NCBI RefSeq assembly: GCF_002813755.1
Contig: NZ_CP018061.1
Location: 2,470,001 to 2,534,000, forward strand
DNA: 64,000 bases
Direction of reading: 5' to 3'
DNA from: Enterococcus mundtii
Lineage (GTDB): Bacteria > Bacillota > Bacilli > Lactobacillales > Enterococcaceae
Shown piece by piece: positions 17,862 through 27,767 of the stretch; the stretch's first letter is position 1; each line of letters opens with the position of its first letter. The position numbers and the translations under genes were made by a program. Below the pieces are notes generated by a model. The model was not told the origin of the DNA, did no database searches, and worked only from the letters and a program-made list of their open reading frames with translations.

Positions 17862-18308
17862 TCAAAACTCCTCAGCTTGTTTTAAGATTTGTTGGATTTC
17901 CTCTACTGTTTGGGCATCGCTCAATGCCATCACTTGATCGACATCGGAACAAAAAAAGGCAAGTTCTTGTAAACTTGTTAATTGTTGGTTTTCTCGCATG
18001 ATCACTGCAAATAAAATCGTTGCGACTTTCTTTTCTTCGTCGATACCAAAGTCAACGCCATCAGGTACTTGGAACAAAAAAATACCCTCTTCAACAATCT
18101 GTTCATCTTTTGCTTTTCCATGAGGAAGTGCCACAAAGTTACCGATATAGACACTTGCTGCTTCTTGGCGAGCAACCATCGCATCGATATATTCCTTTTG
18201 GATGACTCCTTTTTCAAGTAGTTGTTCACCAATCTGCTGAATGGCTTCTTGCCAGCTACCAAACTGTTGGTTCAACCAAATATGTTCAGATGAAATCTCA
18301 AGCATCAA
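17862..18308 (-). CDS. mtlF: PTS mannitol-type EIIA component, second copy
   Basis: 148 residues, same family as the MtlF at 1061-1498 but well diverged. The phosphorylated histidine is in FVALPHGKAKDEQ, and SVYIGNF, QVPDGVDFG and AFFCSDVDQVMALSDAQ are shared landmarks. It should donate phosphate to the EIIB domain of the neighbouring EIICB (20352-22052) and possibly to MtlR. It is the last gene of mtlA2-mtlR-mtlF2, 11 bp after mtlR, and is followed by a strong terminator. Confidence 0.93.
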   Translation of the reverse strand: MMLEISSEHIWLNQQFGSWQEAIQQIGEQLLEKGVIQKEYIDAMVARQEAASVYIGNFVALPHGKAKDEQIVEEGIFLFQVPDGVDFGIDEEKKVATILFAVIMRENQQLTSLQELAFFCSDVDQVMALSDAQTVEEIQQILKQAEEF

Positions 18309-18319
18309 TAGAGCCCCCT

Positions 18320-20350
18320 TTATTTTTTTATTTCATCGATCAAAATTTTAGATAACAACTGATAGATGATTGCCTCATTTCCTGATCGAAAAATCTCAGT
18401 ATTCAAATCATTCATGATCAATGCACCACTTATTTTTCCAAGTAATTTTCCAGTAGCTTCGTCAATAGGGGAAGGTGCTAGCATCACTAACATTCTTGAT
18501 AAATCAACTTTCGTTTTGTCCATTCCCTCGATCTCCAATACTTGCTTCAATTGAAAAATACAGAATAAAGGTTCCGTGATCTCAGAACTAGAGGTATGGA
18601 AAAGCCCCATGTTGGTATGAGGTAACCCGATCGGCGCTTGTTGATATCTTTTCATTAAACGCTGATAGACTTTTTCTTTATCTTGGACCACCCCTGTAGG
18701 TAAATAGTCGAAAATATCCTTCAACGTAGCTTCTACTGTCGTTGGATTGTCTAATTCTTGAATGAAGAAATACTGGAGTAGCTGATTGATTTTACTCATC
18801 ATCAACACCGTTTCTTCATAAGTATCTTCGATAACAGAAGGTTGATCAGCTAACCGGATATGCTCCGTTCGATGTGCTGTCAAACGAGCAAATTCTGCTT
18901 TTAATTGTTTAATTTCTTCCTCAAGAAGTAATGGTGAAACTAATAGATATTTCCCCTCATAGCCACTTAAGATCGAGGTAGAAATGACGAGATCATACTC
19001 TTCTTCTAAATTGATTTTCTTTAAATCAGCAATTCGATAAAAATGGATATGTTGAACAAATGGGAAGTATCTCTTTAGTTTTAACTCAAGCATACTTGTC
19101 GAAGCTAAGCCACTAGGTGAAAAACCAGCGATTTTGATCGTGCTGTCCTTTGGTGTTTTTTCTAACGAGTTCGCAAAGTGAAGAACCATATAAGCAATTT
19201 CTTCTTCGGATAGTTTCTTTTCTTGAAAAATCTGCTCGATTCCTTGACGGATGGCTTGGGCGATCTCTTGATACTGGACCATGATTTTTTCCAAGATTGG
19301 ATTAGTCAATTGTTCTTCTTGAAGTACCGCTCGAGAAAATACTCCTGATAAATGGGTCAACAACATTTTGTAGAGTGTTTCATCTTGGTAGAATGGATTA
19401 TTTGTTGCTTCACTGACTACTTGGATCAATTGTTTCACAAGATAAGCGAGTTGCGTATCAAATGTTTCTTCAAAGAAATCCTGATCAAAGGAATTCGAGA
19501 AATCATTTAATAGACTAGCAAAAAAGACGATTTCATTGACTGGATAAAGTTGTTGCGTTTCCTTAGCGATTTTAGAAAATAAAGCTTTGGCGATACGTAA
19601 TAACTCTTTATTCACTAGTCCAGTGTAGGTTTCATTCGTCAGCACTTGATTTTTTTTGACACGGTCGATCGTAATGCTGAGTATCAAAACTAAATGTTCC
19701 AGTTTCCGGTCACTTAATTCTTTCTTTTGTTGAACCAATTCTTCTCGTACCACTTGACGCGCCAGTAATAAACTATCTGTCGTGATAAATTGAAAAAAGA
19801 AATTCGTTGTCGTATCAAATTCCAGCAAGTGAAATATTTCATACGCATTGATCTCCAACTCTAAGATATTCGCTATCAGCAATCTGCGGTATTTTTCCGG
19901 TCCAGTGATTTCATAGCCACGGTTACGCGTGATCGACAATGGCAGTTGTTTCATACTGGTTTCAAGTTGCTTGATATCAGCATAAAAAGTCGTATTACTA
20001 ATCAAATACTTTTCTAAAAAATAACTTAAAGACAACGGTTCTTTCGTAAGTAATAGTTCTAATAAAATCGCATGTTGCCTTTCGGTTGTCGATAGTTCCA
20101 TCTCTTTTTCGTTCAATAGTTGGCGCAATTGTGTCATTGTTTCAGGTGTTGCTTCAATCGCAAATGACCCTCGGGCTATTTTTTTCAGCGAAGCATTTAC
20201 TTCCTCGAGCGATCGTTCTAATTGCTCCAACTCGCGGTATACAGTCCGTTTGCTGACACGTAAAACATTGACCATTTTTTGTATAGATACAGGTGCTGGA
20301 CTATTGATGAGTTCTGTCAATAATTCTTTTTCCCTTGGTGACAAATACAT
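18320..20350 (-). CDS. mtlR: MtlR-type PRD-containing transcriptional activator
   Basis: 676 residues, BglG/MtlR-family activator. The N-terminal winged HTH is visible as LINSPAPVSIQKMVNVLRVS with KRTVYRELEQLE. A second HTH is followed by two PTS regulation domains, one ending in HLSGVFSRAVL, another with YMVLHFANSLE. A GatB-like EIIB domain comes next (VISTSILSGYEGKYLLVSPLL, where the usual cysteine is a serine). A C-terminal EIIA-like domain has histidine in IGLPHTNMGLFHTS. PTS phosphorylation on these domains controls activity on mtl promoters. It lies between mtlA2 and mtlF2 with a 1-bp gap to mtlA2. Confidence 0.93.
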   Translation of the reverse strand: MYLSPREKELLTELINSPAPVSIQKMVNVLRVSKRTVYRELEQLERSLEEVNASLKKIARGSFAIEATPETMTQLRQLLNEKEMELSTTERQHAILLELLLTKEPLSLSYFLEKYLISNTTFYADIKQLETSMKQLPLSITRNRGYEITGPEKYRRLLIANILELEINAYEIFHLLEFDTTTNFFFQFITTDSLLLARQVVREELVQQKKELSDRKLEHLVLILSITIDRVKKNQVLTNETYTGLVNKELLRIAKALFSKIAKETQQLYPVNEIVFFASLLNDFSNSFDQDFFEETFDTQLAYLVKQLIQVVSEATNNPFYQDETLYKMLLTHLSGVFSRAVLQEEQLTNPILEKIMVQYQEIAQAIRQGIEQIFQEKKLSEEEIAYMVLHFANSLEKTPKDSTIKIAGFSPSGLASTSMLELKLKRYFPFVQHIHFYRIADLKKINLEEEYDLVISTSILSGYEGKYLLVSPLLLEEEIKQLKAEFARLTAHRTEHIRLADQPSVIEDTYEETVLMMSKINQLLQYFFIQELDNPTTVEATLKDIFDYLPTGVVQDKEKVYQRLMKRYQQAPIGLPHTNMGLFHTSSSEITEPLFCIFQLKQVLEIEGMDKTKVDLSRMLVMLAPSPIDEATGKLLGKISGALIMNDLNTEIFRSGNEAIIYQLLSKILIDEIKK

Positions 20351-20351
20351 C

Positions 20352-22052
20352 TTAGTCCACTTCCTTTACTAATGATAGATAGGCTTTGGTACTGACAAAA
20401 TGATCAATGATCAACAAATGCTCCACTTGTTGTTCCAGTTGATACGCCTTTGCCATACTTTCATTCGCAAGATATACCACTTCTTTTTCAGGTACTAGGT
20501 CTTCGATGGCTGTTTTTTCTACAGATAGATCGAACTGATATTCCTTGGCTAGCTTCATTAAAATCGTCATCCCCATCGTTTGTGAGCCTCGTCGATTTCC
20601 TTGGTATAAAAACACAACTCTGGTTCTAGGTTGTTCAACTTCTTGTTGTTTTTTGATCTGAGGTTCAATGTTTATTTCATGAAGTTGCTGCTTGATCAAT
20701 GGTAGATACGACTCAACTTCTAAAAAATGATCGACAGCAATGATCTGACTTTCTTTGGCTTTTTCTTGCGCCAAAGATTGAAAGGCGCTTTGTACGATCA
20801 CCAATTGTTTCTTGTGATTCGGCAGATCGTAAATCGATGTATAGCTTATAGGTATATCTATCCCTTGCGCATGCAGTTTTTTCTTCAAAATGGCTGCGCC
20901 CATTGCACTAGAACCCATCCCGGCATCGCAAGCAAAGATGATTTGGTTGACCGCTTCATGATTCATTAGTTGGCTCCTTTCTTGGAGGATCGATTCCACA
21001 GGTTTCGTTTTTTTCAATAACAGTATGGCACAAACAAATGTAGCAATCGCACTGAGAATAATACCTAAAATGACACCTGCTAATTGTGAGGGTGGTGTAT
21101 TCCCTAAAATAATCACCAATGAACCTGGTGAAACCGGAGCATTCAACCCACTAGCAAATAGTTGGAACACAAACGTTCCAGTCGCTCCCCCAACCATGAC
21201 TGCAAAAAAAAGCGCAGGTTGCATCAAAACAAAAGGAAAATAGATCTCATGGATCCCTCCCACTGCTTGGATCATCAATGCTCCACCTGCTTTGACACTT
21301 TTTTCTCGATCACCAGCAAATAAAAATGCACTCAAAATCCCTATTCCTGGCCCAGGATTGGCTTCCATTAAAAATAAGATCGAATGCCCCGTATGTTGTG
21401 CCATCTCCATTCCTAAAGGTGTCAAGATGCCGTGATTGATGACATTGTTCAAAAATAAGACCTTTAACGGTTCCAACACTAAACTGACAACTGGTAACAA
21501 ATGTTGTTCAATGAGCCAATAAACAAAGCGTCCAACATAAGACAAACTACCTTCAACAAGTGGCTGTATGACCAGTATGCCTAATAGACAGACAACCCCA
21601 CCGATTAGACCGATCATCAAGTTATTCAGCAACATCTCATACCCAGGCTTGATTTTCGGCGCCAGCCAACGATCTACCCAATGAAAAATACCTCCCGTGA
21701 TCAAACCGATGATCATCGCTCCGAATAGTTGTGGAAGATCAGAAACTACTATCATACCGATGACAGCAATCCCACCTGCTACAGCTGCTTTTTGATCAAA
21801 AATCTTTGCTCCAGAGTAACTGATCAAAATAGGCAATAACAGATAAATCAGCCAGTCAGTGACATGTACAAGCGTTTGGCGCAAATCACCTGATACGATA
21901 TTTGATACAATCGATAACAAACCCCAAGCAATAAAAATACTTAGATTTGGCATGATCATTTGTTTGAAATAATGTAGTAATTGACGAAACCAGGTTAATT
22001 TCGCCACTGCATTAGCAGGAAGCGCATTCAAATTCTCCCCCACGTTGATCAC
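20352..22052 (-). CDS. mtlA: PTS mannitol-type EIICB transporter, second copy, with an extra EIIB-like domain
   Basis: 566 residues. The EIIC membrane domain has NNVINHGILTPLG and GGIHEIYFPFVLM. The EIIB domain carries its cysteine in IFACDAGMGSSAMGAA. As in the copy at 1511-3283, a second cysteine-less EIIB-like domain ends the protein (VVFLYQGNRRGSQTMGMTIL). The first codon used is GTG at 22052, preceded by a weak AGGGCAGG-like site. A TTG 9 codons in, after GGGGGAG, is an alternative. The substrate is probably mannitol or a related hexitol. First gene of its operon. Confidence 0.9.
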   Translation of the reverse strand: MINVGENLNALPANAVAKLTWFRQLLHYFKQMIMPNLSIFIAWGLLSIVSNIVSGDLRQTLVHVTDWLIYLLLPILISYSGAKIFDQKAAVAGGIAVIGMIVVSDLPQLFGAMIIGLITGGIFHWVDRWLAPKIKPGYEMLLNNLMIGLIGGVVCLLGILVIQPLVEGSLSYVGRFVYWLIEQHLLPVVSLVLEPLKVLFLNNVINHGILTPLGMEMAQHTGHSILFLMEANPGPGIGILSAFLFAGDREKSVKAGGALMIQAVGGIHEIYFPFVLMQPALFFAVMVGGATGTFVFQLFASGLNAPVSPGSLVIILGNTPPSQLAGVILGIILSAIATFVCAILLLKKTKPVESILQERSQLMNHEAVNQIIFACDAGMGSSAMGAAILKKKLHAQGIDIPISYTSIYDLPNHKKQLVIVQSAFQSLAQEKAKESQIIAVDHFLEVESYLPLIKQQLHEINIEPQIKKQQEVEQPRTRVVFLYQGNRRGSQTMGMTILMKLAKEYQFDLSVEKTAIEDLVPEKEVVYLANESMAKAYQLEQQVEHLLIIDHFVSTKAYLSLVKEVD

Positions 22053-22140
22053 CTGCCCTTTCTACTTCAGCAGACTGCGCTTATGCTTTTTTTCAGATAG
22101 CTCTATTCTAACAGTTACCGTTATCTATTTTCCACAAAAA

Positions 22141-22178
22141 AAATTGGGCAAGTAACCGCAGTTACTTCCCAATTCTTT
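22141..22178 (-). terminator. Terminator after the ribose transporter gene
   Basis: On the minus strand GAATTGGGAAGTAAC and GTTACTTGCCCAATT pair as a stem with a 4-base loop, followed by a T run. Confidence 0.85.
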
Positions 22179-22189
22179 AAAAATAACAC

Positions 22190-23077
22190 TTATATCAAAA
22201 CAGTCATCGTTGCAGCCGCTAAGATTAGGACCAACCCAATGATCGTGACAGTCATTTCTTTTTTCGTTTTCTTTTGTCCTAAGAACCAGATACCAGTTAA
22301 GGTTGCTAGAACAACAGAAGTTTGCGACAAGATGAAGCCCGTTGCCAAACCATTCATATTTGGTTGTGCAGAAATCAAATAGGTCAATGCAGCAAAGGCA
22401 AAAAAGAAGCCAGAAAAAATTTGTTTATAAGAAACAACTTCCGTAAATGCTGATTTTTCATGCCCTCTCATACTTAATACAGCGGTGTAGATGATCGCCA
22501 CTAAGACCATCCCCATTGCTTGTGGCAAGAAAGCGTGCATTCCGTCGATGGTTGTTGCTTGAGGTGCTGCGGAATATGCCCAATACCCAATCTCTCCGAC
22601 TGCTAATAATAAAACCGCTTTTTTCAGTAAACTGCTATTTTCTTTGGTTTTTTTCTCAGTCCAAACAGTCATCCATGCGCCTAAAATAATCAAGATCAAT
22701 GCTAATCCACCAAGAATCTTCGCTGTCGTTCCTGGCCAATTGCCTAGCGCAAAAACACCCCATAATGAAGCCCCAAGTAATTGAAAAGCTGTGGTGATAG
22801 GCATTGCACGTGACGAGCCAATCAGTGTGAAAGATTGAAAAGTAATGATTTGAGCAGTCGCCCAGCCCACACCGGAAAGAATAGAAAAGACAAGATCCAT
22901 TCCAGATGGCAGTGCTATGCCATTGATCAGGGCAAAAATAAGTGCGAATATCAAAGTTCCTATTGTTGATCCCAAAATCTGGTTCACAGGACGGCCACCG
23001 ATCTTCGAAGCAATCGTTGGATAAAGTCCCCAACCTAGTAATGGTCCTAATCCGATCAATAATGCTGTTGCATTCAT
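22190..23077 (-). CDS. rbsU: GRP-family sugar uptake protein (probable ribose transporter)
   Basis: 295 residues, ten predicted membrane segments, GRP/DMT superfamily (glucose/ribose porter, RbsU type). The start MNATALLIGLGPLLGWGLYP and the conserved GWATAQIITFQSFTLIGSS fit the family. It lies 17 bp after rbsD in an rbsK-rbsD-rbsU order, known from lactic acid bacteria that import ribose without the RbsABC transporter. Ribose specificity rests on these neighbours. Confidence 0.9.
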   Translation of the reverse strand: MNATALLIGLGPLLGWGLYPTIASKIGGRPVNQILGSTIGTLIFALIFALINGIALPSGMDLVFSILSGVGWATAQIITFQSFTLIGSSRAMPITTAFQLLGASLWGVFALGNWPGTTAKILGGLALILIILGAWMTVWTEKKTKENSSLLKKAVLLLAVGEIGYWAYSAAPQATTIDGMHAFLPQAMGMVLVAIIYTAVLSMRGHEKSAFTEVVSYKQIFSGFFFAFAALTYLISAQPNMNGLATGFILSQTSVVLATLTGIWFLGQKKTKKEMTVTIIGLVLILAAATMTVLI

Positions 23078-23094
23078 TTATTACATCTCCTTTT

Positions 23095-23490
23095 TTAGAA
23101 TACGACGCCACTTTCTAACAAGATATTCGCATAAGGAGTCATCTCACCTGTGCGAATAAATGCGTGACAATTGTTTAACTCAGTTTTCATTTCACTATGC
23201 GGAATAAACGTGATCGGTGTCTCCGGCATTTCTTTTTGGATTTCTAAAAGAATGTCAGGATTCTCTTTTTTGATTTCCTCTGCTAGATAAATACGTTGCA
23301 CCTCTAATTCTGACAACACATTGCGTAAGACTTCCATAAAGCTAGGAACCCCTTGCGTGACTGCTAAATCGATTTTTTCAGTGGTCATAGGTACAGGCAT
23401 TCCTGCATCGCCAATACTTAATTTATCAAAATGTCCCATTTGTGCAATCACTCGTGAGATATCAGAATTGATTACTTTTGTTTTTTTCAT
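23095..23490 (-). CDS. rbsD: D-ribose pyranase
   Basis: 131 residues. Interconverts beta-pyranose and beta-furanose forms of ribose so that ribokinase can act. Family motifs: [20 protein letters not shown] with the catalytic histidine, GDAGMPVP, and the C-terminal [20 protein letters not shown]. Normal length. It lies between rbsK and the transporter gene. Confidence 0.95.
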   Translation of the reverse strand: MKKTKVINSDISRVIAQMGHFDKLSIGDAGMPVPMTTEKIDLAVTQGVPSFMEVLRNVLSELEVQRIYLAEEIKKENPDILLEIQKEMPETPITFIPHSEMKTELNNCHAFIRTGEMTPYANILLESGVVF

Positions 23491-23512
23491 TATTTGTTCA
23501 TCCTTTCCGCAA

Positions 23513-24421
23513 TCAGATTAATTCATGTTTATATGGAATAGACGGTTGAGCACCAAAACGTTGAACAGTCACAGAAGAGGCTTTATTACCATAATTGATT
23601 GCTTCTTCTAGGTTGCTGAAGTCTTTGGCTAATATACTGCTCATCGCGCCAATAAAGGTATCCCCAGCAGCCGTTGTATCCACTGCATGGACTTTAAAAG
23701 CTGGTACGATCCCACTAGCGCCGTCAGCAATATCATAATAAGCGCCTTTACTTCCGATCGTGATGATCACGGCTTCAATACCTAATCCATGAAAGACTTG
23801 TGCCGCCTCTTTCAGACTTTTTTCGTCGGTAATAGTGATGCCTGTTAAGATCTCCGTTTCTGTTTCATTCGGAATGATCATGTCTGTCACTGCTAATAAC
23901 TCATCCGGAACATTTTCTAGCGCAGGTGCCGGATTCAAGATCGTTTTCACGCCAGCTTCTCGAGCGATTTTGAATGCTTCGATCGTTGGTTCTATAGCGC
24001 TTTCAAACTGAGCAATAATAAAATCACTTTTTTGGATGATTGTTTTGTTTTCTTGCACTTGTGTTACGGTAAACGCATTGTTTGCACCAGCATGGATCAT
24101 GATACTATTTTCACCTTGGTCATCAACAATGATATACGCTTGTCCAGTCGCTTGATTTTCTAATGTCGCTACACCAGATAAATCGATTTCTTCTTGTTCA
24201 AGTAATTCTGTCATCGTTTTTCCTGCTTCGTCTTTACCCACTCCACCAATAAAGTAAGTTTTTGCCTCCGAACGTCTAGCAGCAACCGCTTGGTTAGCTC
24301 CCTTCCCTCCACCAGCTGAAAAAGTTTCTTTCGTATGGATCGTTTCTCCAGGTTTTGGCATATAAGTCACACGGATGGTTCGATCTAAATTGATACTTCC
24401 GATAACTGTAACAGTATTCAT
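23513..24421 (-). CDS. rbsK: Ribokinase
   Basis: 302 residues, PfkB family. Phosphorylates ribose at O5 using ATP. The first PfkB signature is [15 protein letters not shown]; the second, with the catalytic aspartate, is [15 protein letters not shown]. Normal length. It is the first gene of the ribose operon. Upstream, a perfect 14-bp palindrome at 24465-24478 looks like a LacI-family (RbsR or CcpA-like) operator. Confidence 0.95.
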   Translation of the reverse strand: MNTVTVIGSINLDRTIRVTYMPKPGETIHTKETFSAGGGKGANQAVAARRSEAKTYFIGGVGKDEAGKTMTELLEQEEIDLSGVATLENQATGQAYIIVDDQGENSIMIHAGANNAFTVTQVQENKTIIQKSDFIIAQFESAIEPTIEAFKIAREAGVKTILNPAPALENVPDELLAVTDMIIPNETETEILTGITITDEKSLKEAAQVFHGLGIEAVIITIGSKGAYYDIADGASGIVPAFKVHAVDTTAAGDTFIGAMSSILAKDFSNLEEAINYGNKASSVTVQRFGAQPSIPYKHELI

Positions 24422-24455
24422 CGTTTTCCCTCTCCTTTAACAAGAAAATCATTTT

Positions 24456-24478
24456 AACGTTCTATTAAAACGTTTTAA
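24456..24478. promoter_or_regulatory. Candidate RbsR/LacI-family operator before rbsK
   Basis: TTAAAACGTTTTAA at 24465-24478 is a perfect palindrome with a central CG, as in LacI-family operators. A weaker half-copy, TTTAACGTT, overlaps to its left from 24453. It lies about 45 bp upstream of the rbsK start. No rbsR gene is in the window. Confidence 0.55.
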
Positions 24479-24607
24479 CTCTACGAGAAGAATATAACAT
24501 ATTTTGTAAGTGATTTCAACAAGCAACTTTTCGACTATAAAACTAACTGTAATTTGTACCTTCTTTGTTCTTATATCACTAGATCAATGATAGCCAATCA
24601 CTGATCT

Positions 24608-24660
24608 AAAAAAAAAGCACCAACCAAAAATAGCAAGTCCATTTTCGGTTGGTACGCTTT
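24608..24660 (-). terminator. Terminator after manA
   Basis: On the minus strand the arms ACCAACCGAAAAT and ATTTTTGGTTGGT pair around a short loop and are followed by a T run. The rest of the 24480-24700 gap holds no gene. Confidence 0.75.
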
Positions 24661-24699
24661 ATTGTTGTCGCTGAACCTAGCAACGACAGTTTTATCTTA

Positions 24700-25653
24700 T
24701 TATTTTTTTCCTGGCTCAGAAGCGATGATCGAAAGTTCTCCTTGAACTTTCCACTCCGTGATATCGCTTGGTAAGATCGCACTTGTTCCTTTTTCTAATG
24801 GGTATGTTTGGTTGTCTATCACCAATTCTCCCGCACCATCAATAACTGTCATCAATGTATACGGTGCTTGTTTTTTAAAGGATGTGATTCCTTTGATGTC
24901 CCATTCGTAGACGTTGAAAAATTCTGTTTCTACGTAAGTGACGATCGAAGAGTTCCCTTGACGGATCTCTTTGATCTGTAATTCAGGAGCTTTTGCTGGT
25001 ACTGTTGTTACGTCGACTGATTGTTGGATGTGTAATTCCCGAGTGTTTCCTTGGTCGTCTTTGCGATCATAATCATAAACACGATAAGTTGTGTCTGAAC
25101 TTTGTTGTGTTTCTAAAATCATGATCCCTTTACCGATTGCATGGATCGTTCCACTTGGTACGTAGAAAAAATCACCTTTTTTGACAGGAACTTTTTTCAA
25201 TAAATCATCCCAGCGACTATCTTGGATCATTTCGGCTAACTCTTCACGTGTTTTTGCATGATGACCATAGATGATCTCTGCACCTGGTTCGGCATCAATG
25301 ATGTACCAGCACTCTGTTTTTCCTAGCTCTCCTTCATGTGCCATACCATAAGCATCATCCGGATGAACTTGGACAGATAGATCATCTTCTGCATCTAAGA
25401 TTTTGATCAATAGCGGAAAAACTGGTTCTGATGGATGACCAAATAATTCTTTATGTTCTTTCCATAGATCATCTAGTTTCCAACCTTTGAATGGACCATT
25501 TTCAACGACACTCACGCCATGAGGATGCGCACTGATCGCCCAATCTTCGCCAATTTTATCATTAGGGATATCAAAGCCAAACACACTACGTAAGCGACTG
25601 CCTCCCCAGATTTTTTCTTGAAAAACAGGTTTTAAAAATAATGGTTCTTGCAT
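24700..25653 (-). CDS. manA: Mannose-6-phosphate isomerase, class I
   Basis: 317 residues, cupin fold. Interconverts mannose-6-phosphate and fructose-6-phosphate with zinc. Metal-site and family motifs are visible: SVQVHPDDAYG, GKTECWYIIDA, VPSGTIHAIG and TTYRVYDYDR. The length is typical of the short Firmicutes form (about 315). It is a single-gene unit with its own terminator, between the ribose operon and the serine hydrolase gene. Confidence 0.95.
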   Translation of the reverse strand: MQEPLFLKPVFQEKIWGGSRLRSVFGFDIPNDKIGEDWAISAHPHGVSVVENGPFKGWKLDDLWKEHKELFGHPSEPVFPLLIKILDAEDDLSVQVHPDDAYGMAHEGELGKTECWYIIDAEPGAEIIYGHHAKTREELAEMIQDSRWDDLLKKVPVKKGDFFYVPSGTIHAIGKGIMILETQQSSDTTYRVYDYDRKDDQGNTRELHIQQSVDVTTVPAKAPELQIKEIRQGNSSIVTYVETEFFNVYEWDIKGITSFKKQAPYTLMTVIDGAGELVIDNQTYPLEKGTSAILPSDITEWKVQGELSIIASEPGKK

Positions 25654-25698
25654 ACGTCAAACTCCTCTCGATTTTCAATTGCTATTATAGCATTATTT

Positions 25699-26718
25699 TC
25701 AGTGTAACGCTTTCTCTTGTAAATAAATTTCAATGATTTCATCCCGACATTTTAGATATTCTTCACGATGATCGTTTGGATGTAGGCGATTGGATAGAAA
25801 GATGAAGGCTTCTTGATCGATTGGGTCGATCAATAGAAATGTCCCTGTATAGCCTGTATGGAATAGTAATGGATGCCCATCCTTTTTATCTTGTTTTAAA
25901 TCCCATCCGAGTGAGCGACCACCTTTACCAGTTGGCGTATGATCAGCCAATAAGGAACGGATAGTTGTCTCTTCCAAAAAATGACCAGAATCTAACTTTC
26001 CGTATTGCAGATACATCCGGACAAACTTCTCACAATCCGCAAGATCAATAAATAGACCAGCATTACCTGCATGTTCTGCTAACACTCGTGCTTTTGGATC
26101 ATGTGTCAAGCCATGGATCACCTCACCAGAAGGAAGTTGTTCAGTCGGAACGATCCGTTCTGAAGGACGTGGTAAGAATAAGCTATTCATCATTCCTAAC
26201 GGTGCTAGTACTTGCTCTTCAAAAAGCTCGACCGCCTCTTCCTGGAAAATCTCCTCTAACATCAATCCTAAAAGAATCGTGCCTGCATCCGTATAGCGAA
26301 CTTCGATTCCTAATTGATCGCCTGGTTGAAGTTTCAAATAAGCTTCAATCAATTCTGTTTGTGATAGATGATCTCGATCAGGAATAAATGTCTGGATGTC
26401 TGAGGTATGTGTCAATAAGTGGCGAATCGTGATCGTTTGATTCTCAAAAGTCGGCAAGTACGTATGCAAAGGTTCATCTAATTCAACTTTCCCGTCTTCG
26501 ATCAATCGCAAGACAAGGCTTGTCGTTGCAATCACTTTTGTCAGGGAGGCTGCATCAAAGAGCAAATCTTCGGTCATTGGTCTGATTGTAGGAATGATCT
26601 GCGCATCACCTGCGATCACTTTTTCAATCTGATCCTCTTTCATAAAAGCAGCGACGACCCCTGGATAATATCCCTCATTCATTTTTTTTAGTATATATTC
26701 TTTCGTTTTAGCGTACAT
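25699..26718 (-). CDS. Serine beta-lactamase-like hydrolase
   Basis: 339 residues, beta-lactamase/PBP4* (class C) superfamily. The SxxK motif with the nucleophile is in DAASLTKVIATT, the Yx(N/D) motif is YTDAG, and the third box is LFHTGYTG. The domain starts close to the N-terminus and no signal peptide is seen, so it is probably cytoplasmic, acting as an esterase or peptidase rather than a true resistance enzyme. Substrate unknown. Confidence 0.85.
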   Translation of the reverse strand: MYAKTKEYILKKMNEGYYPGVVAAFMKEDQIEKVIAGDAQIIPTIRPMTEDLLFDAASLTKVIATTSLVLRLIEDGKVELDEPLHTYLPTFENQTITIRHLLTHTSDIQTFIPDRDHLSQTELIEAYLKLQPGDQLGIEVRYTDAGTILLGLMLEEIFQEEAVELFEEQVLAPLGMMNSLFLPRPSERIVPTEQLPSGEVIHGLTHDPKARVLAEHAGNAGLFIDLADCEKFVRMYLQYGKLDSGHFLEETTIRSLLADHTPTGKGGRSLGWDLKQDKKDGHPLLFHTGYTGTFLLIDPIDQEAFIFLSNRLHPNDHREEYLKCRDEIIEIYLQEKALH

Positions 26719-26827
26719 AGTTTCTCCTTATTTATCTCTGGATATGCTTGTTTGCTCCCCAAGCATAATTCTTTCTTCCATAAGAATCAATTGTTTTTCT
26801 CATTTATCCCAGTATTTAGTGGCTGAC

Positions 26828-26876
26828 ATAAAAAAGCAGGAAACTTTCAGCATCAGCTGAACTTTTCCTGCTTTTT
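26828..26876. terminator. Strong hairpin terminator between VOC and hydrolase genes
   Basis: AAAAAGCAGGAAA and TTTCCTGCTTTTT pair exactly around a 23-base loop. T runs lie on both strands; it ends transcripts of the VOC gene at 26913. Confidence 0.8.
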
Positions 26877-26912
26877 CCAACGGTCGAGCAATCGACTGAT
26901 CCTAGCCACTGT

Positions 26913-27767
26913 TCATTGGATAACATTAGTTGCTTTTGTTTCGTCCACGAACCACCATTCGATGCCAATTGCATCATACAAAGTCAAAACTTTTTGTTTT
27001 TTGTCAATGTAAAAATCGATCGTTTCTGTGTTCAAATGTGCAATCAGACGTTGCATACTTTCTGGATCAACAACAAATTTCAAAAAGTCTAATCCTAAGA
27101 TTTCATCAGTCGGTAAGGCAATCACTGGACTCTCAGCTTGAGTCAGTCCTACATGAAAATCACCTTTATTCAAGATAAATTCTTTCTCTTCCTCTTTATG
27201 CACAGTCAGACCTAAAAGCTCTGATAAAAATTCTCGTTCCTTTTCCATATCTAGTACATTTAGGTGGACTTTTTGGAAATAAGTACCAGCAGACAATTTC
27301 TTAAAGCGTTCATTTGATTGTCTTAATAGCGCTTCTTGGTCTAATTGTTCCACCGCTTGTTGTTGTGAAGTGTGAGTCTCTTCATGATAGATCTCTAACA
27401 TATTGCCTTCAGGATCTTTCATTAAAATACCGATTCTGCCATCACTTTCCAGTGCTTCTTCGATCGTTTGATTCGTTTGGCGAATGCGATACAGCACATC
27501 TGCCATTTCTTCTAATGTCGGAATGATCAAAGAAAAGCGATTGAGCTTTTTGATTTCCCCAAAGTGATCATTTGCTCGTGGACTTTCCTCTAATAATAAC
27601 ATCTCGCTGTCATTTTCTACTGTACCGAAAATCGCTAATTCATTTTCTTCTCTCTTTAAATCGAAACCGATCGTGTCTCTATAAAACTCGATCATTTTAT
27701 CACGGTCTTTTACACGTATCGCAATACTTTTCAAATAAGTAGTAGACCCCAAATCAAAAACTTTCAT
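26913..27767 (-). CDS. VOC (glyoxalase/dioxygenase-like) family protein
   Basis: 284 residues with two vicinal-oxygen-chelate modules: residues 10-130 (IAIRVKDRDKMIEFYRDTIG to LEIYHEE) and 160-275 (KVHLNVLDMEKEREFLSELL to IEWWFVDE). The layout matches the B. subtilis CatE-like group of two-domain VOC proteins. Metal ligands cannot all be placed by eye, so catalysis is uncertain. It is a single gene with its own terminator. Confidence 0.85.
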   Translation of the reverse strand: MKVFDLGSTTYLKSIAIRVKDRDKMIEFYRDTIGFDLKREENELAIFGTVENDSEMLLLEESPRANDHFGEIKKLNRFSLIIPTLEEMADVLYRIRQTNQTIEEALESDGRIGILMKDPEGNMLEIYHEETHTSQQQAVEQLDQEALLRQSNERFKKLSAGTYFQKVHLNVLDMEKEREFLSELLGLTVHKEEEKEFILNKGDFHVGLTQAESPVIALPTDEILGLDFLKFVVDPESMQRLIAHLNTETIDFYIDKKQKVLTLYDAIGIEWWFVDETKATNVIQ

